From: Fennellomyces sp. T-0311
Taxonomy: Eukaryota > Mucoromycota > Mucoromycetes > Mucorales > Lichtheimiaceae
Reading direction: 5' to 3'
NCBI GenBank assembly: GCA_025266875.1
Contig: JALLLT010000016.1
Location: forward strand, 682,001 to 746,000
DNA: 64,000 nt
The notes below the pieces were generated by a model, which was given only the letters and a program-made list of their open reading frames with translations, had not been told where the DNA came from and searched no databases. Both the position numbers and the translations under genes were made by a program. Positions 36,711 through 47,033 of this stretch are shown here, in pieces. The first letter of the stretch is position 1, and every line of letters starts with the position of its first letter.

Positions 36711-38499
36711 ATGTCTCAACCGAAGCACATTATCGTCATTGGTGCTGGTGCTGGTGGCACTGCCTGCGCAGCGCGTCTTGCTCGTGAAGGCTTCAAGGTG
36801 ACCATTGTCGAGAAGAACGACTTTAACGGCGGCCGGTGTTCTCTTATCCATCACGATGGGCATCGGTTTGATCAAGGTCCTTCGTTGTATTTGATGCCCA
36901 AGCTTTTCAAGGACTGCTTCGCCGACCTGGACGAGCGCGTCGAAGAACATCTCAATCTGCTACGTTGCGAGAACAACTACAAGGTCCACTTTGACGACGG
37001 TGACAAGATCCACTTAAGCTCTGATCTGACCAAGATGAAGCCCGAGATTGAGCGGGTTGAAGGAGTCCAAGGATTTGGCCGATTTCTCGATTTCCTCAGT
37101 GAGACACACGAGCACTACGAGCGTGGCACATTGATTGCCATCAAACGCAACTTTGAATCCATTTGGGATATGGTCCGAATCAAGTACGCGCCGGAGATCT
37201 TTCGACTGCACTTGTTCGATCGCATCTATGCACGGGCTGCCAAGTATTTCAAGACCAAGAAAATGCGCATGGCATTTACCTTCCAGACCATGTACATGGG
37301 GTAAGGGCATTAAAATTCATTGTCTAAAGTTGCATGAATTACTCACGTACTGCTTCACCCCTTGACTTAGAATGTCGCCCTATGATGCCCCTGCAGTCTA
37401 CAGTCTGTTGCAATACACCGAGTTCGCGGAAGGCATTTGGTATCCAGAGGGCGGTTTCAATATGGTCGTGCAGAAGCTGGAGAAGATTGCCAGGGACAAG
37501 TACGGAGCTGAATTCCGGTATGAAGCACCTGTTGCCAAGATCAACACGCATGGGAACCAGGTGACAGGCGTTACCTTGGAGTCTGGCGAGGTGATCAATG
37601 CAGATGCAGTGGTCTGTAACGCTGACCTTGTCTACGCGTACCACAAGCTCCTTCCACCCTGCCGATGGACTCAACAGACCTTGGCCAGCAAGAAGCTCAC
37701 ATCGTCGTCCATCTCCTTCTACTGGTCCATGAACCGCAAGATCCCAGAGTTGGACGTGCACAACATCTTTTTGGCCGAAGCGTATCGTGAAAGCTTTGAT
37801 GAGATCTTTGTTGACCATACGTTGCCCTCGGAGCCATCATTCTACGTCAACGTGCCTTCGCGTATTGATCCTACGGCCGCGCCTGCTGACAGAGACTCTG
37901 TGATTGTCCTGGTGCCTATCGGCTACATGCGCGGTAACGACCCTACTGAAGACTACCAGGTGCTAGTGGACCGTGCCAGGAGCATGGTGCTTGAAGTACT
38001 TCGCCGTCGCCTTGGTCTCGACAAGTTCCAGGAGTGGATTGCTCACGAGATTGTCAACGATCCCGCTGTATGGCAACAAAAGTTCAACCTCTGGCGTGGA
38101 TCAATCTTGGGTCTTTCTCATGATGTACTCCAAGTTCTGTGGTTCCGACCTTCGACCAAGGACTCAACTGGTCGCTTCGACAATCTATTCTTCGTGGGAG
38201 CTTCGACGCATCCAGGCACAGGTGTGCCGATTGTACTGGCTGGTAGCAAATTGACTGCGAATCAAGTGTGCAAGCACTTTGGCCGTTCTCCCAAGCCGTC
38301 CCAATTGACGGAGGTGGCGCAGGTGTATGAGCCTGAACGCGCAGATGCCTCGTCGTACTGGTACTCTATCCTGTCCCTGTTCATCTTGGTGTTTGCGTTC
38401 TTTGTAAGCTTTCCGTCGGAGCAGTTGGGTCATCCGACCGCTGCTGCCTTCATCAATTCTTGCCTGCCTGCACAATTCCGTGTTGCCGTTTACGAATAA
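36711..38499 (+). CDS. carB: Phytoene dehydrogenase (phytoene desaturase)
   Basis: FAD-dependent CrtI-type desaturase that introduces four double bases pairs' worth of desaturation steps to turn phytoene into lycopene. Exons 36711-37300 and 37371-38499 (70-nt intron) give 572 aa; Mucor CarB is about 579. The Rossmann FAD-binding motif is at the N-terminus (IVIGAGAGGTACAARLA, about residues 8-24). The C-terminal family signature is present (FFVGASTHPGTGVPIVLAGSKL), and a membrane helix follows (SILSLFILVFAFFVSF, about 535-550). An in-frame ATG 48 codons upstream (36567) would put the promoter TATA inside the coding region, so the Met at 36711, directly before the FAD motif, was chosen. It works with carRP: product of its P domain is the substrate, and the R domain uses the product. 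Confidence 0.98.
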
Positions 38500-38603
38500 C
38501 TTATTTTGGATATTAAAAACAAACTTCTCTTGATCACTTAATAAAAATGACTTATTTCTGCCTTCTTCCCTGTTTTTGATCTTCCATTCTTATACTTGTT
38601 GCC

Positions 38604-38942
38604 ATGGACCACCACACCTGCTATGTCATCCAGGACGATGATGCATTGCTGCTGCCCGATACACCGCCGCCCCCATACTCAAAGCGTGCCGCGACGCTGC
38701 ATGCAAGGCCTACATTCTGGAGTCCACGGCAACCTCCCCAACACGACGGCTGGCTGACAATGAGGGGCACGAGATTCGTGAAATCGATTGCAAGACAAGT
38801 GGCCCAGAATCCACCGGCGGCTACTGCGGATGTCGCCAGAGAGAACAACCCCGCAGCAGAGGCACGGCGAAGAGAAAGACATCCTGTTGCCTTTCCTCCA
38901 CAGGCAGATCCATTCCACAGTAGCAAGTGTGCCATAATGTAA
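38604..38942 (+). CDS. Small protein with PPxY motif and C-terminal CaaX box, family unknown
   Basis: Single-exon frame of 112 codons beginning 105 bp after the carB stop on the same strand. Two short linear motifs stand out: PPPY at about residues 22-25 (PPxY, the ligand of WW domains such as those of Nedd4/Rsp5 ubiquitin ligases) and the last four residues CAIM. CAIM fits a CaaX prenylation box, with Met favouring farnesylation. Between them are an Arg-rich patch (ARRRERH) and low-complexity Pro/Ala sequence; no folded domain is evident. A plausible reading is a farnesylated membrane-attached adaptor for a WW-domain protein. Prenylation draws on the same isoprenoid precursors as carotenoids, but linkage to carB is only positional. 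TATACTTG lies just upstream at about 38590. Confidence 0.65.
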   Translation: MDHHTCYVIQDDDALLLPDTPPPPYSKRAATLHARPTFWSPRQPPQHDGWLTMRGTRFVKSIARQVAQNPPAATADVARENNPAAEARRRERHPVAFPPQADPFHSSKCAIM

Positions 38943-39266
38943 TTAGCAGTTAATAAACAACCCTGTAACACCCTGACAACGTCGCGTAATATATGTATCA
39001 CGATGCATGTGGTAGAGTGTGCATCGAACACACTGACCCCGAGGGTCTATGTATGGGCAGATAAAAAGCGGCACACGAGGGAAAAAAACTCCATTCCAAA
39101 GAAAGGGGGGCTCCAATTGCGGTTAATATCTCCCAAATTTGACAGAATTTGCTTTCCCCCATTTCATTTATCCTAACGGTTCAATCCATAATGCGCGGGC
39201 CCTATACATATATATAGAGTGATCACTTGGAAGCTCTCTTCGTCTTTTTCAAAATATTTCTTCATC
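38943..39266. other. Promoter region of the RING-RRM gene
   Basis: 324 bp, with a TATACATATATATAG stretch near 39205-39220, about 50 bp before the start at 39267. No other features. Confidence 0.5.
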
Positions 39267-40816
39267 ATGTACGAGCCAGGTAAAATGCAAAGTACTCGCG
39301 CGCTGTATTTTCTTGATATTCATGCGTGTTCACAGCATTGACAGATTACATTCGCACTGCCGTTCTTGGTGACGGCGAGGAACCAATGTTTTTGGATAGT
39401 CAGATCTCATCTCGCAGTTGTACGACCCCAACAACACCCACAAACGCCACAACATTTTTCAGCGGCCCTAACTGCCGACCGCAGCAACAGCGACAGCAAG
39501 TGTCTCGTTCAGTGATGACCCCACCACTTCCGCAGTATACGCTTTTCCCGGCACCATCAGCTTGGGATTGGTTTGGCGTGCGCAAATCACTACCAGGCAA
39601 CAACGAATTGTCCTGGCGACGACGTTGCACTTATTGTTCAGCTAGCACAGACCACCTGCAGCCGTGCGGCCATGCTGCCTGTCAGTCCTGTATTACATCC
39701 CTTCCTTTTGCACTGCGATCAGCATGCTCTATTTGTACAGTGCAGCAGGTGAATATTTTGTTACTCTTTTACCGACGTATAATTTTTTCTTAGACTAACA
39801 TCATTTAGCCTCATACATCACCTATTTTACAGGAAGCACCAACGCGTCATCTCTTGACACCTCCTCCATATTATCCCTGCGTCAAATTGACAAATGTAAA
39901 TATATGCAATCCGTTTTTTTGAGTTATCATACTTACCGAAAAAACTTTAGATACCCTGGGATGTTTCGCAAAACGATGTACGCAACTTCTTCAGCCACTG
40001 CCGACTACCTTCCATTTCGGTGCAAGCACAATCGATCCACATCATGATGGATCGTACGACTGGAAAAACGCTCTCCGACGCGTATGTTGAATTCGCCACA
40101 CAAGCAGATCTTATACGCGCCATCGAAACGCGACATCAAAAGCCGCTTAAGGGTCGTGTTGTAGCGGTAACTGAATGTACACAAGAAGAGCTTTTAGCTG
40201 TTGTGTTTCCCAAATGGCGTGGCCAATTCTGTGGAGTATCAGCGATACCACCTCCTTCACAGGTTGTGAAGTCCATGTCGACGGCTGCTGGTGGTGGTGG
40301 AACTCAATGCCCACCCTTTGTCACTCGAGAAGAGATAAATGCTCTCCTCGTCGTATGCAAGAACTACAAGCTTCATTTTTCGCGCAAATGCGCAGAACGT
40401 CCTTTTGAAAACATTATCAGCGTTATTACAAAGTATCCGTGGCACCAAGTACATCTGATATCGACAATGCATCGGGATCATATCTATGAAATGCTTAAGC
40501 TTTCTATTGGTACGTTCTCCTACACGATTTGTTTTTCTTAATCAAAAATAGTTACACCTTTTTCTTCTTAGAATCACTCAAAGGGCACTTGTCTAAAGAC
40601 TATGTCCAGATCGATTCCACACTTCTGGAACGCGTAACACGTGCAGGAATTATGTGCCCTGCATTTACCGAGCGACAAAAAATGACATTACTTCAAACAG
40701 CCCGAATCGAATGTGCACCCGATCTATATCAATATCTTTTACCGGCAACTCCACCTCCCCCAGTACCTGCTCCAGAACCTTATTATCAGAAAGAGAACTT
40801 CCTGCAAAAAGTATGA
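39267..40816 (+). CDS. RING-finger and RRM protein, probable RNA-binding regulator
   Basis: Five exons: 39267-39279 (only 13 nt), 39336-39748, 39833-39895, 39951-40509 and 40572-40816, giving 430 aa. Residues about 104-142 form a C3HC4-like zinc module: CTYC, then PCGHAACQSCI, then CSIC. After a short linker comes an RRM (about 160-245): LTNIPWDVSQNDVRNFF as beta1/alpha1, an MMDRTTGKTLSDAYVEF stretch covering the loop and RNP1, and GRVVAV as the last strand. The Pro-Trp in beta1 recalls the quasi-RRMs of hnRNP F/H and ESRP proteins. The C-terminal 180 residues contain no recognised domain and end Pro-rich. RING plus RRM on one chain recalls CNOT4, but the RRM type differs. Function unknown. 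Confidence 0.8.
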
Positions 40817-41792
40817 ACACATCCAATCCACAGCAACACACTACATCCGCATTTACAATCGTTTACCGTTACATCACTCATTTGACGCTACTGCAAGTAA
40901 TAATTAGAGAGATCTTCAATTTTTGTCAATCATTTACGAATAAAGCAATAATAAGCGAGTAATTTAACAAACAATATTCTTGTCTTATTACAAGTGTCAT
41001 CTCTGCCGTTTCTTCTCAGAAAGTTGATGTCAAGTGGCTGCAATGCATTCGTTGGTAAGGTTAGCAATGATCGCGAAGCTAGCATTCTTGCTTCTGATTA
41101 GTGTTTTTTATAACTTCTCTGCATATACGTATTGTCTTATGTATGATATTCTCTAATGCATTAGTAAGATGCATTATACTGGGCTATGCATATACTTTGG
41201 TATAGAAAGTGAAAATGATTCGAATGACTTTACTCCGTAATAAGGAATATTGTATGCTTTTTATTTAATCTACCGTATGGATCACTTGAATACGTAAATT
41301 GAAACAAGGGGTAGCGTGTTTGCGTGTAATTTAAGGGCAAAGAACAACGACGTTACGGGCTTATTAGTTTAAACAGAATAAGCGTCAAGAGCGCTGCGAT
41401 CGTTTCCTCCCTGACCTTGCAGACTGAAAATTTTCATTACAGGAGCGAAGTAAGTATGAAATTCTAATGTTAACGAGTCAATAAGTCTAATTATGGAAAT
41501 CGGATTCACTTGAGGTTATGTCGCCTACTTTCATCGATGCTGAACCATGAAACAGAAGCGACAATATTTTAGGCGGGTCAATGTTTGTGCTCTGGAAAGA
41601 CAGAAATCGCAGTATTATTTTTGACAACTAGATGATCCTTGCTACTATCACTACTCCTATTTAATAAAGTCATCAAGTTTCCAGTATGGATACATATGTC
41701 TTCTCCTGTAAACACTGTCTTTTGGGATCATGTCATTTTAATACACTATTGGGAGAAAAATACCAGTCTACAGTTACAACGCAGAGAAATAT
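40817..41792. other. Convergent intergenic region
   Basis: About 976 bp, AT-rich, between the 3' ends of the RING-RRM gene and the MTAP gene. Short frames only. Confidence 0.45.
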
Positions 41793-42746
41793 TTAGAAAT
41801 AATCAGGCAAGATGTATTCAAGTTTCTTGACAGTTTCGGGGTTCTTCTTATCCAGGCCAGTCATGCCTGAGTACTTCATCGATCCAATCAGATCAGGCTT
41901 GAGTGTCTTGGAACGAACAGCGCTGTCCAATTCCGGCAGGACAGCCATTAACAAAGTCTTTGCGTTGGTAGAGTTGTTGACCATGTTCTGCATAACCGTT
42001 TCCACGGTAACAGGCTCCTCCTCCACGCGCCAGCAGTCGTAATCGGTTGCCATGCAGACCATCTGATACGCCATCTCACATTCGCGAGCCAACTTGGCCT
42101 CAGGCAAGGCAGACATGTTGATAATATCAGCACCCCAGCTGCGGTACATGTGGGACTCAGCGCGGGTAGAGAAGGCGGGGCCCTCCATACACACGGCAGT
42201 CTTGTTGCGATGAATTTTGGCGTCGAATCCCAGCACGTGGCTTTGCTTGTAGACCAAATCGGCAATGCCTTCGTGGAAGGGATCAGCGAACATGGCGTGG
42301 GCGACAACACCTTCACCAAAGTAAGTCGAGGGACGGAGGCCACGGGTGCGGTCGATCAACTGGTCAGGCAAAACAAAGTCGCAAGGCGGGATCTCTTCCC
42401 GAAGGGAACCAACGGCAGAGAAGGCAAGGATAGCTTCGACACCCAAGTGTTTCAGAGCAGCCATGTTTGCACGCTGAGGGACTTCGGTGGGAGTCAAGTG
42501 ATGACCACGTCCATGACGAGCAAGGAACGCAATCTTGGTACCGCTGGGAAGTTTGGCGATAATGATCTTGTCACTTGGGAAACCCCAAGGCTATATACAC
42601 AAATATAAGTTGTCGTGTCGCTTTTCGTTCCTTTTCATACACGTTACAGTCTCAGGATACACTTCCTCGACCACTTCGAGATTGTCGAGATGGTACAAGC
42701 CGGAGCCGCCGATAACGGCGATTTTGACATCGTGCTCTGAGGACAT
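41793..42746 (-). CDS. MEU1: S-methyl-5'-thioadenosine phosphorylase
   Basis: Cleaves methylthioadenosine to adenine and methylthioribose-1-phosphate in the methionine salvage pathway, which removes the by-product of polyamine synthesis. Exons 42746-42648 and 42590-41793 give 298 aa (human MTAP 283). The phosphate-binding start is IAVIGGSGLYHL; the RHGRGHHLTPTEVPQRANM segment carries the conserved His and Arg. AILAFSAVGSLREEIPPCDFV, VCMEGPAFSTRAES and INMSALPEAKLARE line the substrate pocket, and MATDYDCW holds the adenine-contacting Asp. All are standard for the PNP/MTAP type-2 family. Start and single intron are unambiguous. Confidence 0.96.
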
Positions 42747-43047
42747 GACTGGTGAACTGGAAAAGACCCCTTTTTTTCCACAAGCCTGTGCTGAGTTTTA
42801 TAGATTCGAGCGGCTCGGCTGCTGTGTTGCCGATGGTACACAGTCAGTTTCAGGCATTTAGCGTGGCACACAATGTTAAAGTGCGGAAGCCTATAACGCA
42901 TAGAAGCCGATCTTTGTTTCACTATCCTCTTTTCTGGCAGGGTAGTAGTATAATACTATTTTGATAAAAAGGCATGAAGCTTATCTTGATGCACTATGCA
43001 CCTGCACTTGGACAACGTGACAAAAGACGTGGCTTAGGGCGCCGCAA

Positions 43048-43814
43048 ATGCCGAACGACGACGATGTATTTGATGGCTTCATGAAGAAACTTATCTATAA
43101 CTATCTCTGGAGAAACTTGAAGGCCACGAATGAACTACCAAAGTGCCATTATGGAAAGGCCTTCTGGATGCATTCTGGCTCGCTTGTCAGATCCAAATAT
43201 AGTTTGTACGGACGTGAAAGAATAAAAAGAAAACATGGGCTAGCGCCCTCACGATTTTAAGCAACTGTGTGCTCCTTAATTCAGCAGTTTGTAACGTTTT
43301 TTTTTTCTAGCACGGACATATGAATTACGTGTATTGCTTTCCCAGTGCGCGATAAACGAAGGTAGTGAGTGTATCTTTTTGTTGCTTACAGCACTTTGAA
43401 GAGCGTAAAATGTGGTTCCTAAACGTTGAAGCATGTTTAGTGTGCTCGAAATATACAGTAAAAAGTCATCGTGTGTCAGCCAAGCTCATTGATTCGTTTT
43501 ATCAGTGGACATTGCCCAACAAAAAAACTTTAGTATTTAACTGCACCTTATGTGTAGAAGTTTTGGGTTCGAATAGAAGAAAAAGCACGACTTGGAAAGA
43601 TGCAGCATGGTCATACTACCGATCTGTTTCAGGCTTAATACAGTCTGGAACAACTGACGGTAAGAAAAATAGACACATCCACTCCTGGATGCGAAAATTC
43701 ACTGCCATGGCTGACAGACTTATTCCTTCAGCTCCATTCAACGACTTTGCGGGATCCATATGTGTAGTAACAAGAAACCATGTACCGAAAAGATTGCTCC
43801 AAGCCGATCGCTAA
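43048..43814 (+). CDS. Hypothetical protein with two CxxC pairs; splicing uncertain
   Basis: Two open blocks, 43048-43260 (70 codons) and about 43388-43814. They can be joined by splicing GTGAAA (about 43216) to an AG after a T-rich tract (43311), keeping a small exon (RTYELRVLLSQCAINE), then GTAGTG to AG at 43399. The joined product would be about 210 aa. The second block contains CLVC and, about 30 residues on, CTLC, a spacing compatible with a zinc ribbon, and Trp/Lys-rich helices. I recognise no family. The model is tentative: one junction uses a weak donor, and the blocks might be separate or broken. Confidence 0.35.
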
Positions 43815-45521
43815 TTTCTAAGAGTAAATAGATTTCACAACATAATTGAAGTCAAACCCATCAAAGTGAAAGGATCATTGTGGTATCGCTTAGCGAGAAA
43901 ATGTTTTCAAATAGTGATACCAAAATAAGCCTCTTGCTTTATTGCGAAAGTTACTCTCTATTAATACCGATGCCACATTGAGAAAAAAAGACTTTAATAT
44001 CGTTGATGATTACTTTTGAAGATCTGAATCTTTTCCAAAGACTTTTTGCCCAAAGTGAATAAGATCAATATCATTATTTTATTTATACACGTTCGTTGTT
44101 TACTGTATGCATTAATCTGCGACTAAGCAGATGTAATTTTAGGAAATTATACAGTTCGCGACGCGACTTTTTCCGATACGTATTCATAACGTACGGACAC
44201 AATAGCTCACAAGTCCATGCACGTTACGATACGCGCTCACAGGATGTTCAAGATACTTACGAGTATTGTAATCGCAGGTAATTAACTGTATGTGGGAGTT
44301 GAAACAGTAATAATTGCTAAACCATTTCCGTAGGCATGGATGGTCTAATAAATCGTAGCGATACAAATGCAAGAACTGCTGGAAGCCTTCGATGCAGTCC
44401 TTGAGCTTGATCCTGATGTTCACCCGATCGACTATATACTGAATTGCCTCCCGCGTTCAGATGTTGGTCTCATCCTTGGTAAATGGAAGCATGCTTGGCC
44501 AGCACTACTCCGAGCCCTGCACAGGATCGACAACCTGATCCATCCACAAGATGACAACGAGCAAGGCAGTGCATCAAGCATCGCCCGACCCATCCCAGGA
44601 TCGACCACTTCCCCCCAAGGAAATCATATATAAAATATGTGATTCTGCAAGACTCTCAATGAAACTATGGCAGTGGCCATTCCCGCTATGTATCTTCCGC
44701 CTCTAACTACACCGACTGCTTTTTTTCGCCTTTATGGTTTTTTTTCAAGCACGTAACTCATCATACTTCTGTAATAATGTAACCAAACATTCGAACCACA
44801 AGAGAGAGGCCTAATACCTTTAGAAGCAGGTCTATTACCTGCTATAAAATAAATGGTAACTTTTGGACTAATTAATAATTTTTGAACTATGGATGGAAAC
44901 GAGTCTGCATAGCAACAGACACCAGTGCACGTAGTCCAAATGCTTGATGGTGCGTAAATGGCGAAGACATAGAATTATTTAATAAGAAGTCCGAGTGTTC
45001 ACATATTATTGAGGTAATTATGCGTAGCCCATAACGCATCAAAACGCACAGTTACACCAGAAATAACAAATACTGAGACCTGCGCTTCAAAATGACACAC
45101 GAACCTTGAGACTCATGGTCGCCCAATGGTAAGTGACAGCTGGATTAGCTCGTTAGTCACTTCTTTCTAATATTGAGGTGTGTTGAGGTCAGGTGAGCAA
45201 GGCGATGCTGCTCACTTTTGAGGTTGTCTGTGGATCAAGGATACCACACGTTGTCCTACTTGTGTAAGTATCTGGCCAAGTTTGGCTTTGTAGCTTACTC
45301 TGAAAAATGTGATCTTCCTGTACTTTCGACTTCCGACTTCCGCAAGCATTACCCCAACTGTTGGGGATCCACCTTAGAAGTCTTCGTTTCTTGGTGTGTG
45401 TCGAAGTATATAAGCCTAGCAGAACAAAGACCTACCTTTTTCTCATTCACCTGCTCTTATCATATTTCGTAGACTGTCATTCGCGATCTGAATGCCACCA
45501 AGAACATGCGTAGGGTCGGCA
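43815..45521. other. AT-rich region left of the transposon
   Basis: About 1.7 kb. An 88-codon ATG frame at 44367-44633 (plus; begins MQELLEAFDAVLELDPD) has a plausible amphipathic composition but no family match and no promoter or splice support. The rest shows short frames only. The transposon begins just to the right. Confidence 0.35.
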
Positions 45522-46838
45522 TACAGTCACACACAAAAAGTATACAGATGACCTGCATATTTGGCGTAAATTTTGACACAATATCTTTTTTAAACCCTTT
45601 CTTTTCCCATATTTCCTCAGTAAAACTACCATGCCACTCAACGACACAACTAATACACAGCGTGAAAAAGTCAAGAGTATGATAAGTTCGCTTGTGGTCG
45701 CATCATCGGCTTACACGAGCAAGGTCTGTTATTTGGTGGCATAGCAACCAAACTTGGCATTCCCAAGGGAACTGTGTCAAGTATTTTCCATCGTTGGGAG
45801 AAAACGGGGACAACGTTGCCCAAGAAGAGAAGTGGAAGGCCATGTACCATCACTGAAAGAGGCCAAAGAGCACTTGTAAAGTCTGTACGTGCTGATCCAT
45901 TCAAGCCATATGCTTCACACCAGGTCACTTTAGAGAAAGTTGGTATCAACGTCCACCGCAACACAATTATCAACTATTTGGGGAGGATGGTGTTCGGTTC
46001 ATACTCTCCTGCACGTAAGCCTGCACTTACGACGGCGGACATGCAAAACAGGCTGGACTGGGCTCGTGGACGTGCCAGCTGGACAGTGGATCAGCGGCGC
46101 GACGTTATTTGGTCTGATGAATCGCGATTTACCGTGTGGGGCAATGATGGAGGGGCCCGTGTACTTCGACACGAAGGCGAACGGTACGACCTGAACCATA
46201 TTGTGCCAACAGTAAAGTTTGGTAAAGGCTCGGTTATGATCTGGAGCTGTTTCTGGGCAGGAGGTTTCGGACCTCTTGTAATTTTGGATGGCACAGTGGA
46301 CCAGGATGCATATGTCAACGGCTTGTCAGACAATTTCCTTCCATTTCTTCGCGCTCTGTCAGACGACCATCCAGAACGTGACTTCATCTTCCAGCTGCCA
46401 TACAGGACCATACACAACCTGGTATACGACTAGATGGCAGATTAGAGCGTTTGACACATGGCCAGCACAAAGTCCTTATCTGAATCCAGTCAAACATGTT
46501 GGGCGGGCCCTTGGAAGGCGGATTCAGAGCCGAAGACACCACATCGAAAATAAGGAACAACTAAAGGTCTGTCGCCAGGATGAATGGCGAAATCTAAGCT
46601 TTGAGCTTGCAGAAAGCCTTGTTGCTAGTACGCCATCTCGTTGTCAAGCTGTGATTAATGCACAAGGTGGCCACACCCATTATTAAGCAATTCTATTTTT
46701 TCTTTGATTACGCATCTATATAACATTATCTTTTATTCTTTGTTTCTTGACTCTTTTAGTGTGGTGGGAAGGTTGGTTTTACATGGTTAAAGTTATCAGG
46801 TCCTTCTCAATTTTGAATGCTTTTTGTGTGTGACTGTA
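45522..46838 (+). mobile_element. Tc1/mariner-family DNA transposon, inactive copy, with TIRs and TA duplication
   Basis: The sequence CAGTCACACACAAAAAG at 45524-45540 recurs as its exact reverse complement at 46820-46836, giving 17-bp perfect terminal inverted repeats. Each end is flanked by TA (45522-45523 and 46837-46838), the target-site duplication diagnostic of Tc1/mariner insertion. The element is 1313 bp, a normal length for this superfamily, and encloses a degenerate transposase on the plus strand. Beyond the 17 bp, the arms keep patchy similarity (both contain GACCTG). The intact ends but broken transposase imply a fairly recent insertion that could move only if supplied with enzyme in trans. 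Confidence 0.92.
45631..46686 (+). pseudogene. Tc1-like transposase, frameshifted
   Basis: Tc1/IS630-type DDE transposase remnant. An ATG frame starts at 45631 but shifts near 45672, where a neighbouring frame carries the first helix-turn-helix (RIIGLHEQGLLFGGIATKLG, then IPKGTVSSIFHRW). The second HTH and linker follow (LPKKRSGRPCTITERGQRAL). The catalytic core begins with VIWSDESRFTVWG (first Asp). Near 46395 a second frame change, with probable loss of a few bases, removes the usual second Asp (QxDNAPxH motif). The tail continues in another frame with TWPAQSPYLNPVKHVGRAL, where the third acidic residue and the SPDLNP Asp are changed. Translation as it stands stops at 46433. Clearly non-functional. 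Confidence 0.9.
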
Positions 46839-47033
46839 GCATACGTGGAATGACTGGCCACGTAGAACACCTTCCCTACACTCCTTGAGGGATATGTATC
46901 ATTACGATAGGCCACGGTGTATCTGATTATCCCCGACATGGACGCTGAGCCCAAATGGTGTAATGTTCTTTTGATTAATTAATTGCGATGTATATGTACA
47001 ATTTACAGATGTCAAACAAGTTATGCTACAGTG

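Noticed and set aside
43555..43585. GGGTTCGAAT, similar to a tRNA B box/T-loop
   Set aside because: The flanking bases cannot form a T stem and no acceptor or anticodon arm was found; it lies inside an open reading frame.
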